The notes under the pieces are model-generated. The model did no database searches. It was given only the letters and a program-made list of their open reading frames with translations, and was not told where the DNA came from. Positions 16,178-23,868 of a DNA stretch of 60,354 nucleotides are shown in pieces (position 1 is the first letter of the stretch; each line of letters starts with the position of its first letter). The stretch comes from Arthrobacter sp. UNC362MFTsu5.1 (GTDB taxonomy: Bacteria > Actinomycetota > Actinomycetes > Actinomycetales > Micrococcaceae). The stretch spans positions 1 through 60,354 of the forward strand of contig NZ_JMLE01000026.1 in assembly GCF_000685965.1 (NCBI RefSeq), written 5' to 3'. A program made the translations under genes and the position numbers.

Positions 16178-16567
16178 CTAGTCCTGGTGCAGCTGGACGA
16201 AGTTCCCGCAGCCGTCGTCCAGCACCACCGAGGTCCCGGTAGGGCCTTCCGCCGGCTCGTCCTGGAAGATGACGCCGAGGGCTGCCAGCCGCTTATATTC
16301 GGCCCGCACGTCCGGAACGCCGAACACGATCGCCGGCATCCCGGCGTCGTGCAGGGCGTTCATGTAGTTCGCGCCGATGGGGTTGTCGCTGGGCTCCAGC
16401 AGGAGTCCCACGGACCCGGAACTTCCTCCGGCGGAACCTGGATCCTTCACGATGTACAGGTTGTATTCGGGCATCGCCATGAGCGTTTCGAAACCCAGGG
16501 TCTCCGTGTAGAACTGGTGGGCCGAGGCCGGATCCTTGACGTGGATGCTGCACATTTTTAGTCGCAT
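16178..16567 (-). CDS. VOC-superfamily (glyoxalase/bleomycin-resistance-like) protein
   Basis: 129 residues from ATG 16567. The paired beta-alpha-beta-beta-beta modules are visible: SIHVKDPASAHQFYTETLGFE in the first and AIVFGVPDVRAEYKRLAALGV...DDGCGNFVQLHQ in the second. Metal-ligand candidates are the H in the first strand and the E/Q-H pair at the end. Substrate is unknown; family members include lyases, dioxygenases and resistance proteins. It stands alone. Confidence 0.85.
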   Translation of the reverse strand: MRLKMCSIHVKDPASAHQFYTETLGFETLMAMPEYNLYIVKDPGSAGGSSGSVGLLLEPSDNPIGANYMNALHDAGMPAIVFGVPDVRAEYKRLAALGVIFQDEPAEGPTGTSVVLDDGCGNFVQLHQD

Positions 16568-16733
16568 GGAGCCTAGGCTACCGGTGCCCCGCCTGCCCCG
16601 GAACGGGGCCGGCCGGCAACGCCGGACGCGCCGCCCGTCAGGAAGTCCTGCCCATTGACGGCCGGCCCTGCCGGGACTCCAATGGAAGTAGCGGAGCCAG
16701 CCAGCCCGGACAGGTTCCGTTGGAGGTGGAACG

Positions 16734-17318
16734 GTGTCTGTCATAACGGAGTCGGTCCCCATGGGACCCCTGCAACTGGCGGTCTGCGCCGCCGTCGTGG
16801 TCTGCGGCGTTGCGGGCGCAGTATTTTCGGCGCGTTATCACGCAAGGCGTGACGCCGGACAGCTGACGGACGCCGTCTTCTGGGACGGTTTCGCCGGGCT
16901 GGTGATCGTGTTCCCGGCCATCCTGATTCCTTCGCTCGCCTCGCCGTGGCTGGGCTTCGCCGTAGGTTCGCTCGCCGCCGCCACAGCTGCGGCCGCCTAT
17001 GTGTGGAGTCCCCGTGTCATGGCCTGGCGGGACGCCCGGGTCCACACCGGAACCGCCCGGGCGGAGATCGAAGCGGCAGCGGCTCGGCACCGGACAGTGC
17101 TGATCCGGTGGCAGCGCTACGAGCTTGATCCCGCGTGCTGCATCGACTACCCGGACATGACCGATGTGCGCCGTCCGGAAACGGCGGCCCTGATCAAGGC
17201 CATGAGGGAGGCCGAACGGCTCCGGGCGGCCGAGGCAGCCGGCTACCTTCCCGCCGTCGACCGGCTGGAACATGCCCTGGGCCGGGCGGAAGCCGCCGCG
17301 GGCGTGCCCTCCAGGTAA
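16734..17318 (+). CDS. Hypothetical membrane protein with long cytoplasmic helix
   Basis: 194 residues from a GTG at 16734 (GGAGG 7 nt upstream). Two to three membrane helices occupy the first 95 residues (LQLAVCAAVVVCGVAGAVF; FAGLVIVFPAILIPSLA; LGFAVGSLAAATAAAAYVW). The rest is charged and helical and ends in an Ala/Glu-rich coiled-coil-like segment. An ELDPACCIDYPDMTD stretch stands out as a possible conserved loop with a Cys pair. No known function. Confidence 0.72.
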   Translation: MSVITESVPMGPLQLAVCAAVVVCGVAGAVFSARYHARRDAGQLTDAVFWDGFAGLVIVFPAILIPSLASPWLGFAVGSLAAATAAAAYVWSPRVMAWRDARVHTGTARAEIEAAAARHRTVLIRWQRYELDPACCIDYPDMTDVRRPETAALIKAMREAERLRAAEAAGYLPAVDRLEHALGRAEAAAGVPSR

Positions 17319-17393
17319 AGCCCGGCCAGCGGACGTTAACTGGTGTGTCGGGAGCATTGGAAAGGCCGGAACCGGCGGCGGTAGCATCCCATA

Positions 17394-17999
17394 ATGGAGC
17401 CTTTAGTCACGGACACACGAGACCAGCACGGCAGGTTGCGATCGGACCGGGGAGTCTGGCGGCAGGCAACAACCCTCGCAGCGGCGGGCGAACTCACCGC
17501 GAGATGGCTTGAATCCCACAGCGAATTCCAGCCGGGAACGTTTGCGCCCAGCTTCGATGAGGAGACCCGGCCCATCGCCGCCGAACTCGCGGAGATCAAC
17601 CGGAACGGCCTCTTCACCAAAGAATCCCAGCCCGGCATGCGCGCCGACGCCGGCCACGCGCAAAGACAATACGTGACCGGCTTTTGCAGCGCGGAGGCGG
17701 CCGCTGAACTCATGGCCCTGTCCACCAGGTCCGAGCTCATCACCGTTGGCCATGCCCCCGGTGAAGTGAGCGCCGCGGCCATCCCGGTAACGTTCGACGG
17801 CGATGCAGTGGTTACCGTCCTCGGGTCCAGTGAGAGCCCGGTGGACGAGGACCAGCTCCGCGACTGGTCCGACGAAACCAACGAAACGCTGGCCCTGCTT
17901 CTCGCCGACTCCTGGTACGTGGAAGTCCTGGATCCGGTGTGGGGCCGGAACGACGTCCTGCTGCCGGAGGTGCTGTCGGCCCTCCGGCAGGTGCCGTAG
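17394..17999 (+). CDS. Soluble protein, tentatively DUF6919-like
   Basis: 201 residues. The opening (WRQATTLAAAGELTARWLE...PGTFAPSFDEETRPIAAELAEINRNGLFTKESQPG) resembles actinobacterial DUF6919 proteins as I remember them; the family call is tentative. It includes VTGFCSAEAAAELM and an acidic C-terminal part (WSDETNETLALLLADSWYVEVLDPVWGRND). Likely cytosolic. Alone on this strand, 75 nt after the preceding gene. Confidence 0.7.
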   Translation: MEPLVTDTRDQHGRLRSDRGVWRQATTLAAAGELTARWLESHSEFQPGTFAPSFDEETRPIAAELAEINRNGLFTKESQPGMRADAGHAQRQYVTGFCSAEAAAELMALSTRSELITVGHAPGEVSAAAIPVTFDGDAVVTVLGSSESPVDEDQLRDWSDETNETLALLLADSWYVEVLDPVWGRNDVLLPEVLSALRQVP

Positions 18000-18032
18000 G
18001 CGGGTGCCGTAGGTCGGGCGGAGCCGCAGGGA

Positions 18033-18515
18033 CTACAGGTCCACGGTCCCGCTTTCGCCGACGCTCATGCGGCTGTGCGTCACCTTGGATTTGACCCACT
18101 GAAGCACCGTGGCGGCCCTGCCGCCCGGACTGGTCCAATATTCCGCCGAGTCCGAGTCGACCCGCAGCAGCACCACCTCCGGCGTATCCGGTCCGTCCGG
18201 GAACCAGGCTTCAACCACCTGGTTCCACATGTCGTGGATTTTCTGCCGGTCGGTGACCACTTCCGCGGTGCCGGCCACGGAGACCCATTCGGTGTTCTTG
18301 CCGAAGGACACGTTCACGCGCGGGTCGGCGCGGACGTGCGCCACCTGGGAAGTTTCCGACGACGTGAAAAACCACATGTCGCCGTCGTCCTTGACTTCCT
18401 GGACGGCCAGCGGCCGGCTGACCAGCGCGCCTTCTTCGTTGAGGGTGGTCAGCATCCCGATGTGGGAACTGTTGATGATTTCCGTGACTTTGCTGATGCG
18501 CTCAGTGTCAGACAT
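18033..18515 (-). CDS. General-stress FMN-binding split-barrel protein (pyridoxamine oxidase-like)
   Basis: 160 residues. The fold pattern (IGMLTTLNEEGALVSRPL, DMWFFTSSETSQVAHVRADPRVNVSFG, WVSVAGTAEVVTDRQKIHDMW) is that of the general-stress protein 26 branch of the split-barrel flavoprotein family. These bind FMN or a related cofactor and are usually induced by stress; no pyridoxamine oxidase role is implied. Two inverted repeats (18526-18540 and 18569-18584) lie in its upstream region and may be operators. Confidence 0.85.
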   Translation of the reverse strand: MSDTERISKVTEIINSSHIGMLTTLNEEGALVSRPLAVQEVKDDGDMWFFTSSETSQVAHVRADPRVNVSFGKNTEWVSVAGTAEVVTDRQKIHDMWNQVVEAWFPDGPDTPEVVLLRVDSDSAEYWTSPGGRAATVLQWVKSKVTHSRMSVGESGTVDL

Positions 18516-18525
18516 GCATTCACCT

Positions 18526-18540
18526 CGTTCGTATCGAACG
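18526..18540 (-). promoter_or_regulatory. Inverted repeat upstream of the stress protein gene
   Basis: CGTTCG-TAT-CGAACG, 6-bp perfect arms, lying 11 nt upstream of the ATG. It may act as an operator overlapping the ribosome-site region. Confidence 0.35.
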
Positions 18541-18568
18541 GGGAAGTTCCCCGCCAGCCCAGCGTATT

Positions 18569-18584
18569 AGTAAGTTTGCTTACT
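18569..18584 (-). promoter_or_regulatory. Palindromic element upstream of the stress protein gene
   Basis: AGTAAG-TTTG-CTTACT, 6-bp perfect arms around 4 nt, in an AT-rich patch that probably holds the promoter. MarR- or TetR-type operators have this size; the regulator is unknown. Confidence 0.45.
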
Positions 18585-18628
18585 TTCAACGATTGGCGGG
18601 GACTCGTCCGGACCCTTTGGCCACGGCC

Positions 18629-20014
18629 CTAAGCCGGGGCGCCCACCCTGGCGACGGCGGCAACCCGGGCGGCAGTCAGCTGGCCCATCCGGATGGCGCC
18701 GTCCACGTGCTGGTACCCCTCTGCCGCGAGGTCGGAGGAGCTCCAGTAGATGGGACCAACGGGCTGGTGCTGGTCCTTGCCATACCGGTGCAGGCCGCCG
18801 AGATCGTAGCTGGAGGCGTACGCCCCGCGGGTCCATTCCTCCGAGCCCCAGTCGGACTCGTAGTACACCTCGGGTTCCAGCGCCTGGTCCCCCAGGAAGG
18901 CTGCGATCGATTCCAGGATGGCGCGGCGGCGGTCTTCGGCACTGAGCTCGAAGACGGCGTCGGCCTTCTCGTCCGACACGAAACCCACCAGCGTGCCGCG
19001 GGAATCCCCATGGTTGGTGTTGTCGTACACCTCCTGCACCAGCGATCCGGCGCTGAAGCAGGTGCCGGACAGCCCCTCGCCGCGCCAGAACGGCGTCTTG
19101 TAGACGGCGTGCACCTTGATGACCAGGCCCAGCGACTGGTGCTGGTGCATCTGGTGCTGGCGGCGCGGCAGCGGCGGGTTGAAGGATACCCGCGAATACA
19201 GGTTCGGCGGCACCGCCATGATCACGTAGCGTGCATTGACCGTGGCCCGCTCCGACACCACGGTGACGCTCGGGCCGCCGTCGCGCTCTTCCGTCCAGTT
19301 AATGGTCCGCACCGGACTGTTAAGCACGACGTCGTCACCCAGTTCGCGCGCCTGCAGCAGCGACACCTGCTGCATGCCCCCTACAACCCGCTTATCCAGG
19401 ATGAAGTCCTCATCCGTCAGGTGGCTGAAGGACCCCGCCGAGGCGGCCATCAGGACGGCCTGCAGCGCGGAGAAGGCGTGCGCGGGCTTCGTCAGCATGC
19501 CGCCGGCGATGAACAGGCCGATGTTGTTGCAGGCTTCCTCATCTGGCGAGTTCTGCCGGAGCCAGTGGTGGAAGGAGATGGTGTCCAGCTCGCGCGCTTT
19601 GGGGTGGGCCCAGGGTTCGGTGGCGCCGATCTCCGCAGCGAGCCCGTCCAGCAGGCCGATCAGCTTATCCATTTCAGCAGCCGTGGTGTCACCGACCGGG
19701 AAGGAGTCTCCGGTGTAGCGGGTCTTCCTGCCGTCGGCACCCACGTAGATGGATTCACCATCGCGGTAGCGGGAGTACGTTTCCAGCCCCAGTTCGTCCA
19801 GGAGTTCCAGCAGCACCGTCTGGTCCGGCGAGACCCATTGGCCCCCGATTTCCAGCATGGCGCCGTCAACGGTGTCCGTCCAGGTGCGGCCGCCCACGCG
19901 GTCCCGCGCTTCCAGCACGGCGACGCTGAGGCCGGCTTTCTTCAGTTCACGGGCCGCAGTGAGACCCGAGGGGCCGGCGCCTACGACGACGACGTCGCGG
20001 TCAAGTTCCAGCAT
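18629..20014 (-). CDS. puo: Putrescine oxidase (flavin monoamine oxidase)
   Basis: Oxidatively deaminates putrescine to 4-aminobutanal with FAD and oxygen, giving ammonia and hydrogen peroxide; a route into GABA catabolism. 461 residues from ATG 20014 (GGAGAGG about 6 nt upstream). FAD-binding motifs are VVVVGAGPSG (8-17), the E35 ribose contact and GGRTW (41-45); C-terminal YQHVDGAIRMGQ contacts the flavin. Internal stretches such as EIGGQWVSPDQT, HQMHQHQSLGLVIKVHAVY and YESDWGSEEWTRGAYA match Rhodococcus putrescine oxidase almost word for word as I recall it, which supports the substrate. Divergent from a TetR gene with a 21-bp operator between. Confidence 0.9.
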   Translation of the reverse strand: MLELDRDVVVVGAGPSGLTAARELKKAGLSVAVLEARDRVGGRTWTDTVDGAMLEIGGQWVSPDQTVLLELLDELGLETYSRYRDGESIYVGADGRKTRYTGDSFPVGDTTAAEMDKLIGLLDGLAAEIGATEPWAHPKARELDTISFHHWLRQNSPDEEACNNIGLFIAGGMLTKPAHAFSALQAVLMAASAGSFSHLTDEDFILDKRVVGGMQQVSLLQARELGDDVVLNSPVRTINWTEERDGGPSVTVVSERATVNARYVIMAVPPNLYSRVSFNPPLPRRQHQMHQHQSLGLVIKVHAVYKTPFWRGEGLSGTCFSAGSLVQEVYDNTNHGDSRGTLVGFVSDEKADAVFELSAEDRRRAILESIAAFLGDQALEPEVYYESDWGSEEWTRGAYASSYDLGGLHRYGKDQHQPVGPIYWSSSDLAAEGYQHVDGAIRMGQLTAARVAAVARVGAPA

Positions 20015-20052
20015 GATGTCCTCTCCGTGGCCGCTCGAGTGATGCGGACCAC

Positions 20053-20073
20053 TAAATGAATGCCATTCATTTA
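20053..20073. promoter_or_regulatory. Operator between putrescine oxidase and TetR genes
   Basis: TAAATGAATG and CATTCATTTA are perfect 10-bp arms around one base. It is 39 nt upstream of the oxidase start. Its position inside a possible long N-terminal extension of the TetR frame shows that the TetR protein starts further downstream. Likely TetR binding site controlling both directions. Confidence 0.8.
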
Positions 20074-20155
20074 TGATCACTATAGCGGTTCCAGCACCGT
20101 CACGGAAGAGCTCAGTGGAATAATGCTGGGGACCCCGCCAGCAGAAAGGCCAGCG

Positions 20156-20872
20156 ATGCCGGCAGCCGCCCGTCCGAACACCAAGCCCCCAGTGGCACCG
20201 AGGGACGCCGCGCCCCGCGTGGCCGCGGCCCCGGCGAAGCGCCGCGCGGGCAGGCCGGCCACAGCGGTGCTGGATCAGGCAGTGATTACCTCGGCAGCGC
20301 TGCAGCTCATCGGGAAGAGCGGCTACGACGGCCTCACCATGGCTGCACTGGCCCGCTCACTGAATGTGGCGCCGTCGGCCCTGTACAACCACGTGGCGTC
20401 CAAACGGGACGTGCTGGTCCTGGTGGAGGACCACCTCGCCGCCCTGGTGGACGTGTCCGCCTTCGGTGCTGAACCGTGGGATGAAGCCGTAAGGCGGTGG
20501 GCGTGGAGCTACCGGGATGTCTTCTCCAAGCACACGCCGCTGATCCCGGTGATCGCAGTCCTGCCCGTCACGGATGCGCCGCAGACCCTGGCCATGTACG
20601 AGGCCGTCAGCCAAGGGTTGCGGGAGGCCGGCTTCCCGGAGGAACGCATCATCTCCTCGATCGTGGCGCTGGAGTCCTTCATTTTCGGCTCGGCCTTCGA
20701 CGTCACCGCCCCCGCGGACATCTTCGATCCGGGCAGCATGGCCGAATCCACGCCCAGTTTTACGGCCGCGGTTCGCAGCCTCGCCGAACAGGGCCACGAA
20801 AAGCCTGCCGATGCCGCCTTCAGCCTTGGCCTGGAGGCGTTGATTTCAGGGCTGGGTGCCTTGCGGCGGTAG
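20156..20872 (+). CDS. TetR-family regulator, probable putrescine oxidase repressor
   Basis: 238 residues from ATG 20156, chosen for AGAAAGG upstream; an ATG at 20123 is an alternative. A basic Pro/Ala-rich N-terminal tail precedes the HTH (about 40-85: ALQLIGKSGYDGLTMAALARSLNVAPSALYNHVASK), followed by a helical ligand domain with TetR_C-like features. Divergent from puo with a perfect palindrome in the shared 141-nt region, so it probably represses puo and itself, with a polyamine or its product as inducer (inference). Confidence 0.88.
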   Translation: MPAAARPNTKPPVAPRDAAPRVAAAPAKRRAGRPATAVLDQAVITSAALQLIGKSGYDGLTMAALARSLNVAPSALYNHVASKRDVLVLVEDHLAALVDVSAFGAEPWDEAVRRWAWSYRDVFSKHTPLIPVIAVLPVTDAPQTLAMYEAVSQGLREAGFPEERIISSIVALESFIFGSAFDVTAPADIFDPGSMAESTPSFTAAVRSLAEQGHEKPADAAFSLGLEALISGLGALRR

Positions 20873-20911
20873 CGGACTCGGTCAGTCTGCCTGCGGCGGT
20901 GCCCGGCGTGC

Positions 20912-21247
20912 TCAGTCGGCCGGCCGCGCGCGTGGCAGCCGGAGGACGGTGAATCCGTCGCTGTGCAGGAACATGGCGCGGCCCCGGCCGTCGTTCTGGA
21001 CAACCCAGAACACACTGCCGTCGAGGGCAAGCATGTCCACCCGGCCGGACGCGACGAGCCCGCCATCGCGGTAGATCTCCACCTCGTCCTTGCGTGAAAG
21101 CTTCACCCAGTTGGGCATCGGTTCCAGGGGGCGGGTTCCGCTGCGGGCCTGGCGGGCCGGGTGCTGCGGGCCGGCAGGGCGCCGTCGGGGGTTGCTCGAT
21201 GCCCGGGCAGGCGCGTTCACAACAGGCGCGTTCACAACAACGGTCAT
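20912..21247 (-). CDS. Small hypothetical protein
   Basis: 111 residues. The C-terminal 65 residues (from MPNWVKLSRKDEVEIY) look like a compact beta-rich domain: DGGLVASGRVDMLALDGSVFWVVQNDGRGRAMFLHSDGF. The N-terminal 44 residues are Arg/Pro/Ala-rich and include a duplicated VVNAP pentapeptide from an exact 15-bp tandem repeat. GAGG precedes ATG 21247; a start at 21115 would remove the disordered part. Function unknown. Confidence 0.65.
   Translation of the reverse strand: MTVVVNAPVVNAPARASSNPRRRPAGPQHPARQARSGTRPLEPMPNWVKLSRKDEVEIYRDGGLVASGRVDMLALDGSVFWVVQNDGRGRAMFLHSDGFTVLRLPRARPAD
21210..21239 (-). repeat. Exact 15-bp tandem duplication in coding sequence
   Basis: Two adjacent copies of GGCGCGTTCACAACA near the 5' end of the 111-residue gene give the repeated pentapeptide VVNAP in frame. 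A simple slippage product. Confidence 0.9.
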
Positions 21248-21343
21248 GGTGTCCTCAGGTGTTTGGATGGCTAAAAAGGCGGAAAGGGGCGGCCGCTGCC
21301 CTGTGGAAGGTCGCGTGCCGCCCCTTGGATGCTGCGTGAGCCC

Positions 21344-21407
21344 CTAGAAGTGCGGGCCCCTAGATGTGGGCGCCGTTAGAAGTGCGGGCCGTTAGAAGTG
21401 CGCGCCG
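21344..21407 (-). repeat. Four tandem 16-bp repeats covering the universal stress protein stop codon
   Basis: Units at 21392, 21376, 21360 and 21344 read (+ strand) TTAGAAGTGCGCGCCG, TTAGAAGTGCGGGCCG, CTAGATGTGGGCGCCG and CTAGAAGTGCGGGCCC. The first holds the stop codon and last residues (GAHF) of the stress protein, so the 3' end of the gene has been copied out three more times into the untranslated region. A 16-bp unit is not a multiple of three. Confidence 0.85.
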
Positions 21408-21796
21408 TCGGCCTTGACGGCCAGGACGGGCCGGTCGGCCTGCATCAGGATGCGCTGGGCGTGGCTGCCCAGGATGAACTTGCCCACCTGGGAGCGGTGC
21501 CGCAGGCCAATGACGATCAGGGACGCATTCGCTTCACGGGCCACCTCCAGGAACTCATCGGCAAGGTCGTGGTGGTACGGCGGCTGGATGATCTTTGCCG
21601 TGACGCCGGCCTCCTCCGCACGCTTCGCGGCCCGCGCCAGGACGTCCCCTCCCGCCACGGTCTTGTCCACCAGAGCGCCTTCACGGGCGGAGTTGACGAT
21701 CACCAGGTCCTCGTTGCGGAGGGTTGCCTCGGCGATGCCCGCCGTGAGCGCGGCCTCGCCTGCAGGTGTGGGAACGAATCCGACGATGATGCTCAT
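21392..21796 (-). CDS. Universal stress protein (UspA family)
   Basis: 134 residues, one Usp domain. The ATP-binding signature is visible at the end (IGLRHRSQVGKFILGSHAQRIL followed by RPVLAVK); GLRH replaces the common G(2X)G(9X)G(S/T) start with Gly spacing retained. Its ATG lies inside the stop of tctA (4-nt overlap), so it is translated with the transporter. Such Usp partners are found with other tricarboxylate or TRAP systems; it may sense energy state or regulate the carrier (inference). Confidence 0.88.
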   Translation of the reverse strand: MSIIVGFVPTPAGEAALTAGIAEATLRNEDLVIVNSAREGALVDKTVAGGDVLARAAKRAEEAGVTAKIIQPPYHHDLADEFLEVAREANASLIVIGLRHRSQVGKFILGSHAQRILMQADRPVLAVKADGAHF

Positions 21797-23325
21797 ACCT
21801 TCTCCTTGATTTTGGTGGGTGCGGGCTCCACAGCCGCGGAGGCTTTGCGCTTGGCCAGCATGGACTTGAGCGCCGGAAGCACGGCCACCAGCACGAACAC
21901 CGCGAGCAGCGTGGCGGAGATCGGGCGGCCGAAGAAACCCATGGGGTCGCCGCCGAAGACCAGCAGGGAGCGGCGCATGGAGCTTTCCAGGAGTTCGCCG
22001 AGCACAAACGCCAGCACCAGCGGCCCGGGTTCGAAACCGAACTTCTTCATCAGGTAGCCCACGATGCCGAAGACCACCACCAGCGAGACCTCGAACATGC
22101 TGTTGTTGATGGTGTAAGCGCCCAGCAGCGTGATGAGGGCGGTGACGGGAGCAAGGATGGCGGCGCGGACGCGGAGGATCTTCACGAAGATTCCCACAAG
22201 CGGCAGGCTCATGATCAGCAGCAGGACGTTGCCGATGTACATCGAGTTAACAACGCCCCAGAAGAGCTCCGGATCCTGTTCCACGAGCTGCGGTCCCGGG
22301 GTTACGCCCTGGATCAGCAGGGCACCGAACATCAGCGCCATGGTGGCGTTCGCCGGTATGCCCAGGGTCAGCAGTGGGATGAAGGATGACGTCGCTGCCG
22401 CGTTGTTGGCTGTTTCCGGACCTGCGACTCCTTCGGGGGCTCCCTTGCCGAAGCGCTCGGGCTGCTTGGCCCGTTTTTTCTCCATGGCGTAGGACGCCAT
22501 CGACGCGATAGTGGCGCCGCCGCCGGGGAGGATACCCAGGAAGAATCCCAGGACGGAGCCGCGCCCGATTGCGCCGGAAGCCTGCTTGAGTTCCTTGCGT
22601 GACGGCCAGACGTTGGCCACCTTGGATGGCGCCTTGGCGGCGCGGTGCCGCTCTTCGAGGTTGTAGAGGATTTCGCCGAGGCCGAAGATGCCCATGGCGA
22701 TCGGCACGAAGTCGATGCCGTCCGCCAGGTCAAGGCTGCCGAAGGTGAAGCGGCTTTCGCCCGTGAAGATGTCCCGGCCAACCGTGGCCAGGAGTAGGCC
22801 GAGGGCTGCTGCGATGAGTGCCTTGGCCTTGGCGCCGCTGCTGATGGTGGCCACCAGGAGGATGCCCAGGAGGGCCAGCGCGGTGTACTCCGGCGGTCCG
22901 AAGTCCAGCGCGAAGCTGGCCACTACCGGTGCCAGGAAGGTCAGGCCGATGATGGCCGCGGTGCCGCCGACGAAGGAGCCGATGGCCGCCAGGCCCAGGG
23001 CCGTGCCGGCCTTCCCCTGCTTGGCCATCTGGTAGCCGTCGAAAACGGTGACGACGGACGACGCCTCACCGGGCAGCCGCAGGAGCACGGAGGTGATGGT
23101 GCCGCCGTACTGGGCACCGTAGAAGATGCCCGCCAGCATGATGATGGCGGTGACGGGCTCCACGTTGTAGGTGAGCGGAAGGAGGATGGCGATGGTTGCC
23201 GCGGGCCCCAGTCCGGGCAGCACCCCGATCAGCATTCCGATCACGACGCCGATCAGGCAGTACAGGAGGTTGGTCGGCTCCAGGACAACGGCGAATCCGT
23301 TGATGACGGGATTTAGAAAATCCAC
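21793..23325 (-). CDS. tctA: Tripartite tricarboxylate transporter, large membrane subunit
   Basis: 510 residues, about 12 membrane segments, the main translocation subunit of a TctABC secondary transporter. Signature stretches: IGVVIGMLIGVLPGLGPAATIAILLP near the N-terminus, GTITSVLLRLPGEASSVVTVFDG, and the second-half repeat GFFLGILPGGGATIASMASYAMEKK. The GLGP/GGG loops of the two halves are typical. Start is GTG 23325 with AGGAG 6 nt upstream. Operon order tctC-tctB-tctA-usp with small gaps. Operator sharing with the glucarate genes suggests an aldarate substrate rather than citrate. Confidence 0.93.
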   Translation of the reverse strand: MDFLNPVINGFAVVLEPTNLLYCLIGVVIGMLIGVLPGLGPAATIAILLPLTYNVEPVTAIIMLAGIFYGAQYGGTITSVLLRLPGEASSVVTVFDGYQMAKQGKAGTALGLAAIGSFVGGTAAIIGLTFLAPVVASFALDFGPPEYTALALLGILLVATISSGAKAKALIAAALGLLLATVGRDIFTGESRFTFGSLDLADGIDFVPIAMGIFGLGEILYNLEERHRAAKAPSKVANVWPSRKELKQASGAIGRGSVLGFFLGILPGGGATIASMASYAMEKKRAKQPERFGKGAPEGVAGPETANNAAATSSFIPLLTLGIPANATMALMFGALLIQGVTPGPQLVEQDPELFWGVVNSMYIGNVLLLIMSLPLVGIFVKILRVRAAILAPVTALITLLGAYTINNSMFEVSLVVVFGIVGYLMKKFGFEPGPLVLAFVLGELLESSMRRSLLVFGGDPMGFFGRPISATLLAVFVLVAVLPALKSMLAKRKASAAVEPAPTKIKEKV

Positions 23326-23334
23326 GGAGGTCTC

Positions 23335-23868
23335 CTAGAAGAGGTGGGGGATGGAGGTGCCGAGCGCCAGCACGAAGATGCCGTAGAACGCCGCGACGAC
23401 GATGGCGCTGATGAGCACCGTGGAGCGCCAGGTTTCGCCGCCCAGGAACCGCATCCAGATGATGCACAGCACCAGCGCCGGCAGTTCAAAGCCGATGAGC
23501 GGCATCACGGCCACCATGGCGGCGAGCGTCACCAGGCCTGTCAGCGGGGAGATGGACATGCGGGTGAACTTTTCCGCGTCCCTGTTGTGCCGCCCGGCAA
23601 TCAGCTGGAACAGCCCAAGGGCCACCATGACGCAGCTGATGATGAACGGCCACAGTCCGGGCTGCGGTGCCGACGGCGTGCCGAGTCCCATGGCAACGGA
23701 CAGGATGACGGCTCCGATGCCGACGCCGAGGACCACCAGGGATGAGGCGGCATTCGCCAGGGGGCCGGCGGCCGGCGGTTTTTCGTCTTCCCACTGCGCG
23801 GCCAGCTGTTCCGGCGTCAGGTCGTCCTCGACCACCGGGTCCGCGGAGGTTTCCTTCACTGGAATCAC
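23335..23868 (-). CDS. tctB: Tripartite tricarboxylate transporter, small membrane subunit
   Basis: 177 residues with an acidic hydrophilic N-terminus (about 35 residues) and four hydrophobic segments, the usual TctB layout. Starts at a GTG overlapping the stop of tctC by 4 nt and ends 9 nt before tctA. TctB is the poorly conserved helper of the carrier; assignment rests on topology and place between tctC and tctA. Confidence 0.88.
   Translation of the reverse strand: MIPVKETSADPVVEDDLTPEQLAAQWEDEKPPAAGPLANAASSLVVLGVGIGAVILSVAMGLGTPSAPQPGLWPFIISCVMVALGLFQLIAGRHNRDAEKFTRMSISPLTGLVTLAAMVAVMPLIGFELPALVLCIIWMRFLGGETWRSTVLISAIVVAAFYGIFVLALGTSIPHLF

Noticed and set aside
18593..20059. 488-codon plus-strand open frame across putrescine oxidase
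   Set aside because: Antisense shadow; the minus-strand protein matches a known enzyme throughout.
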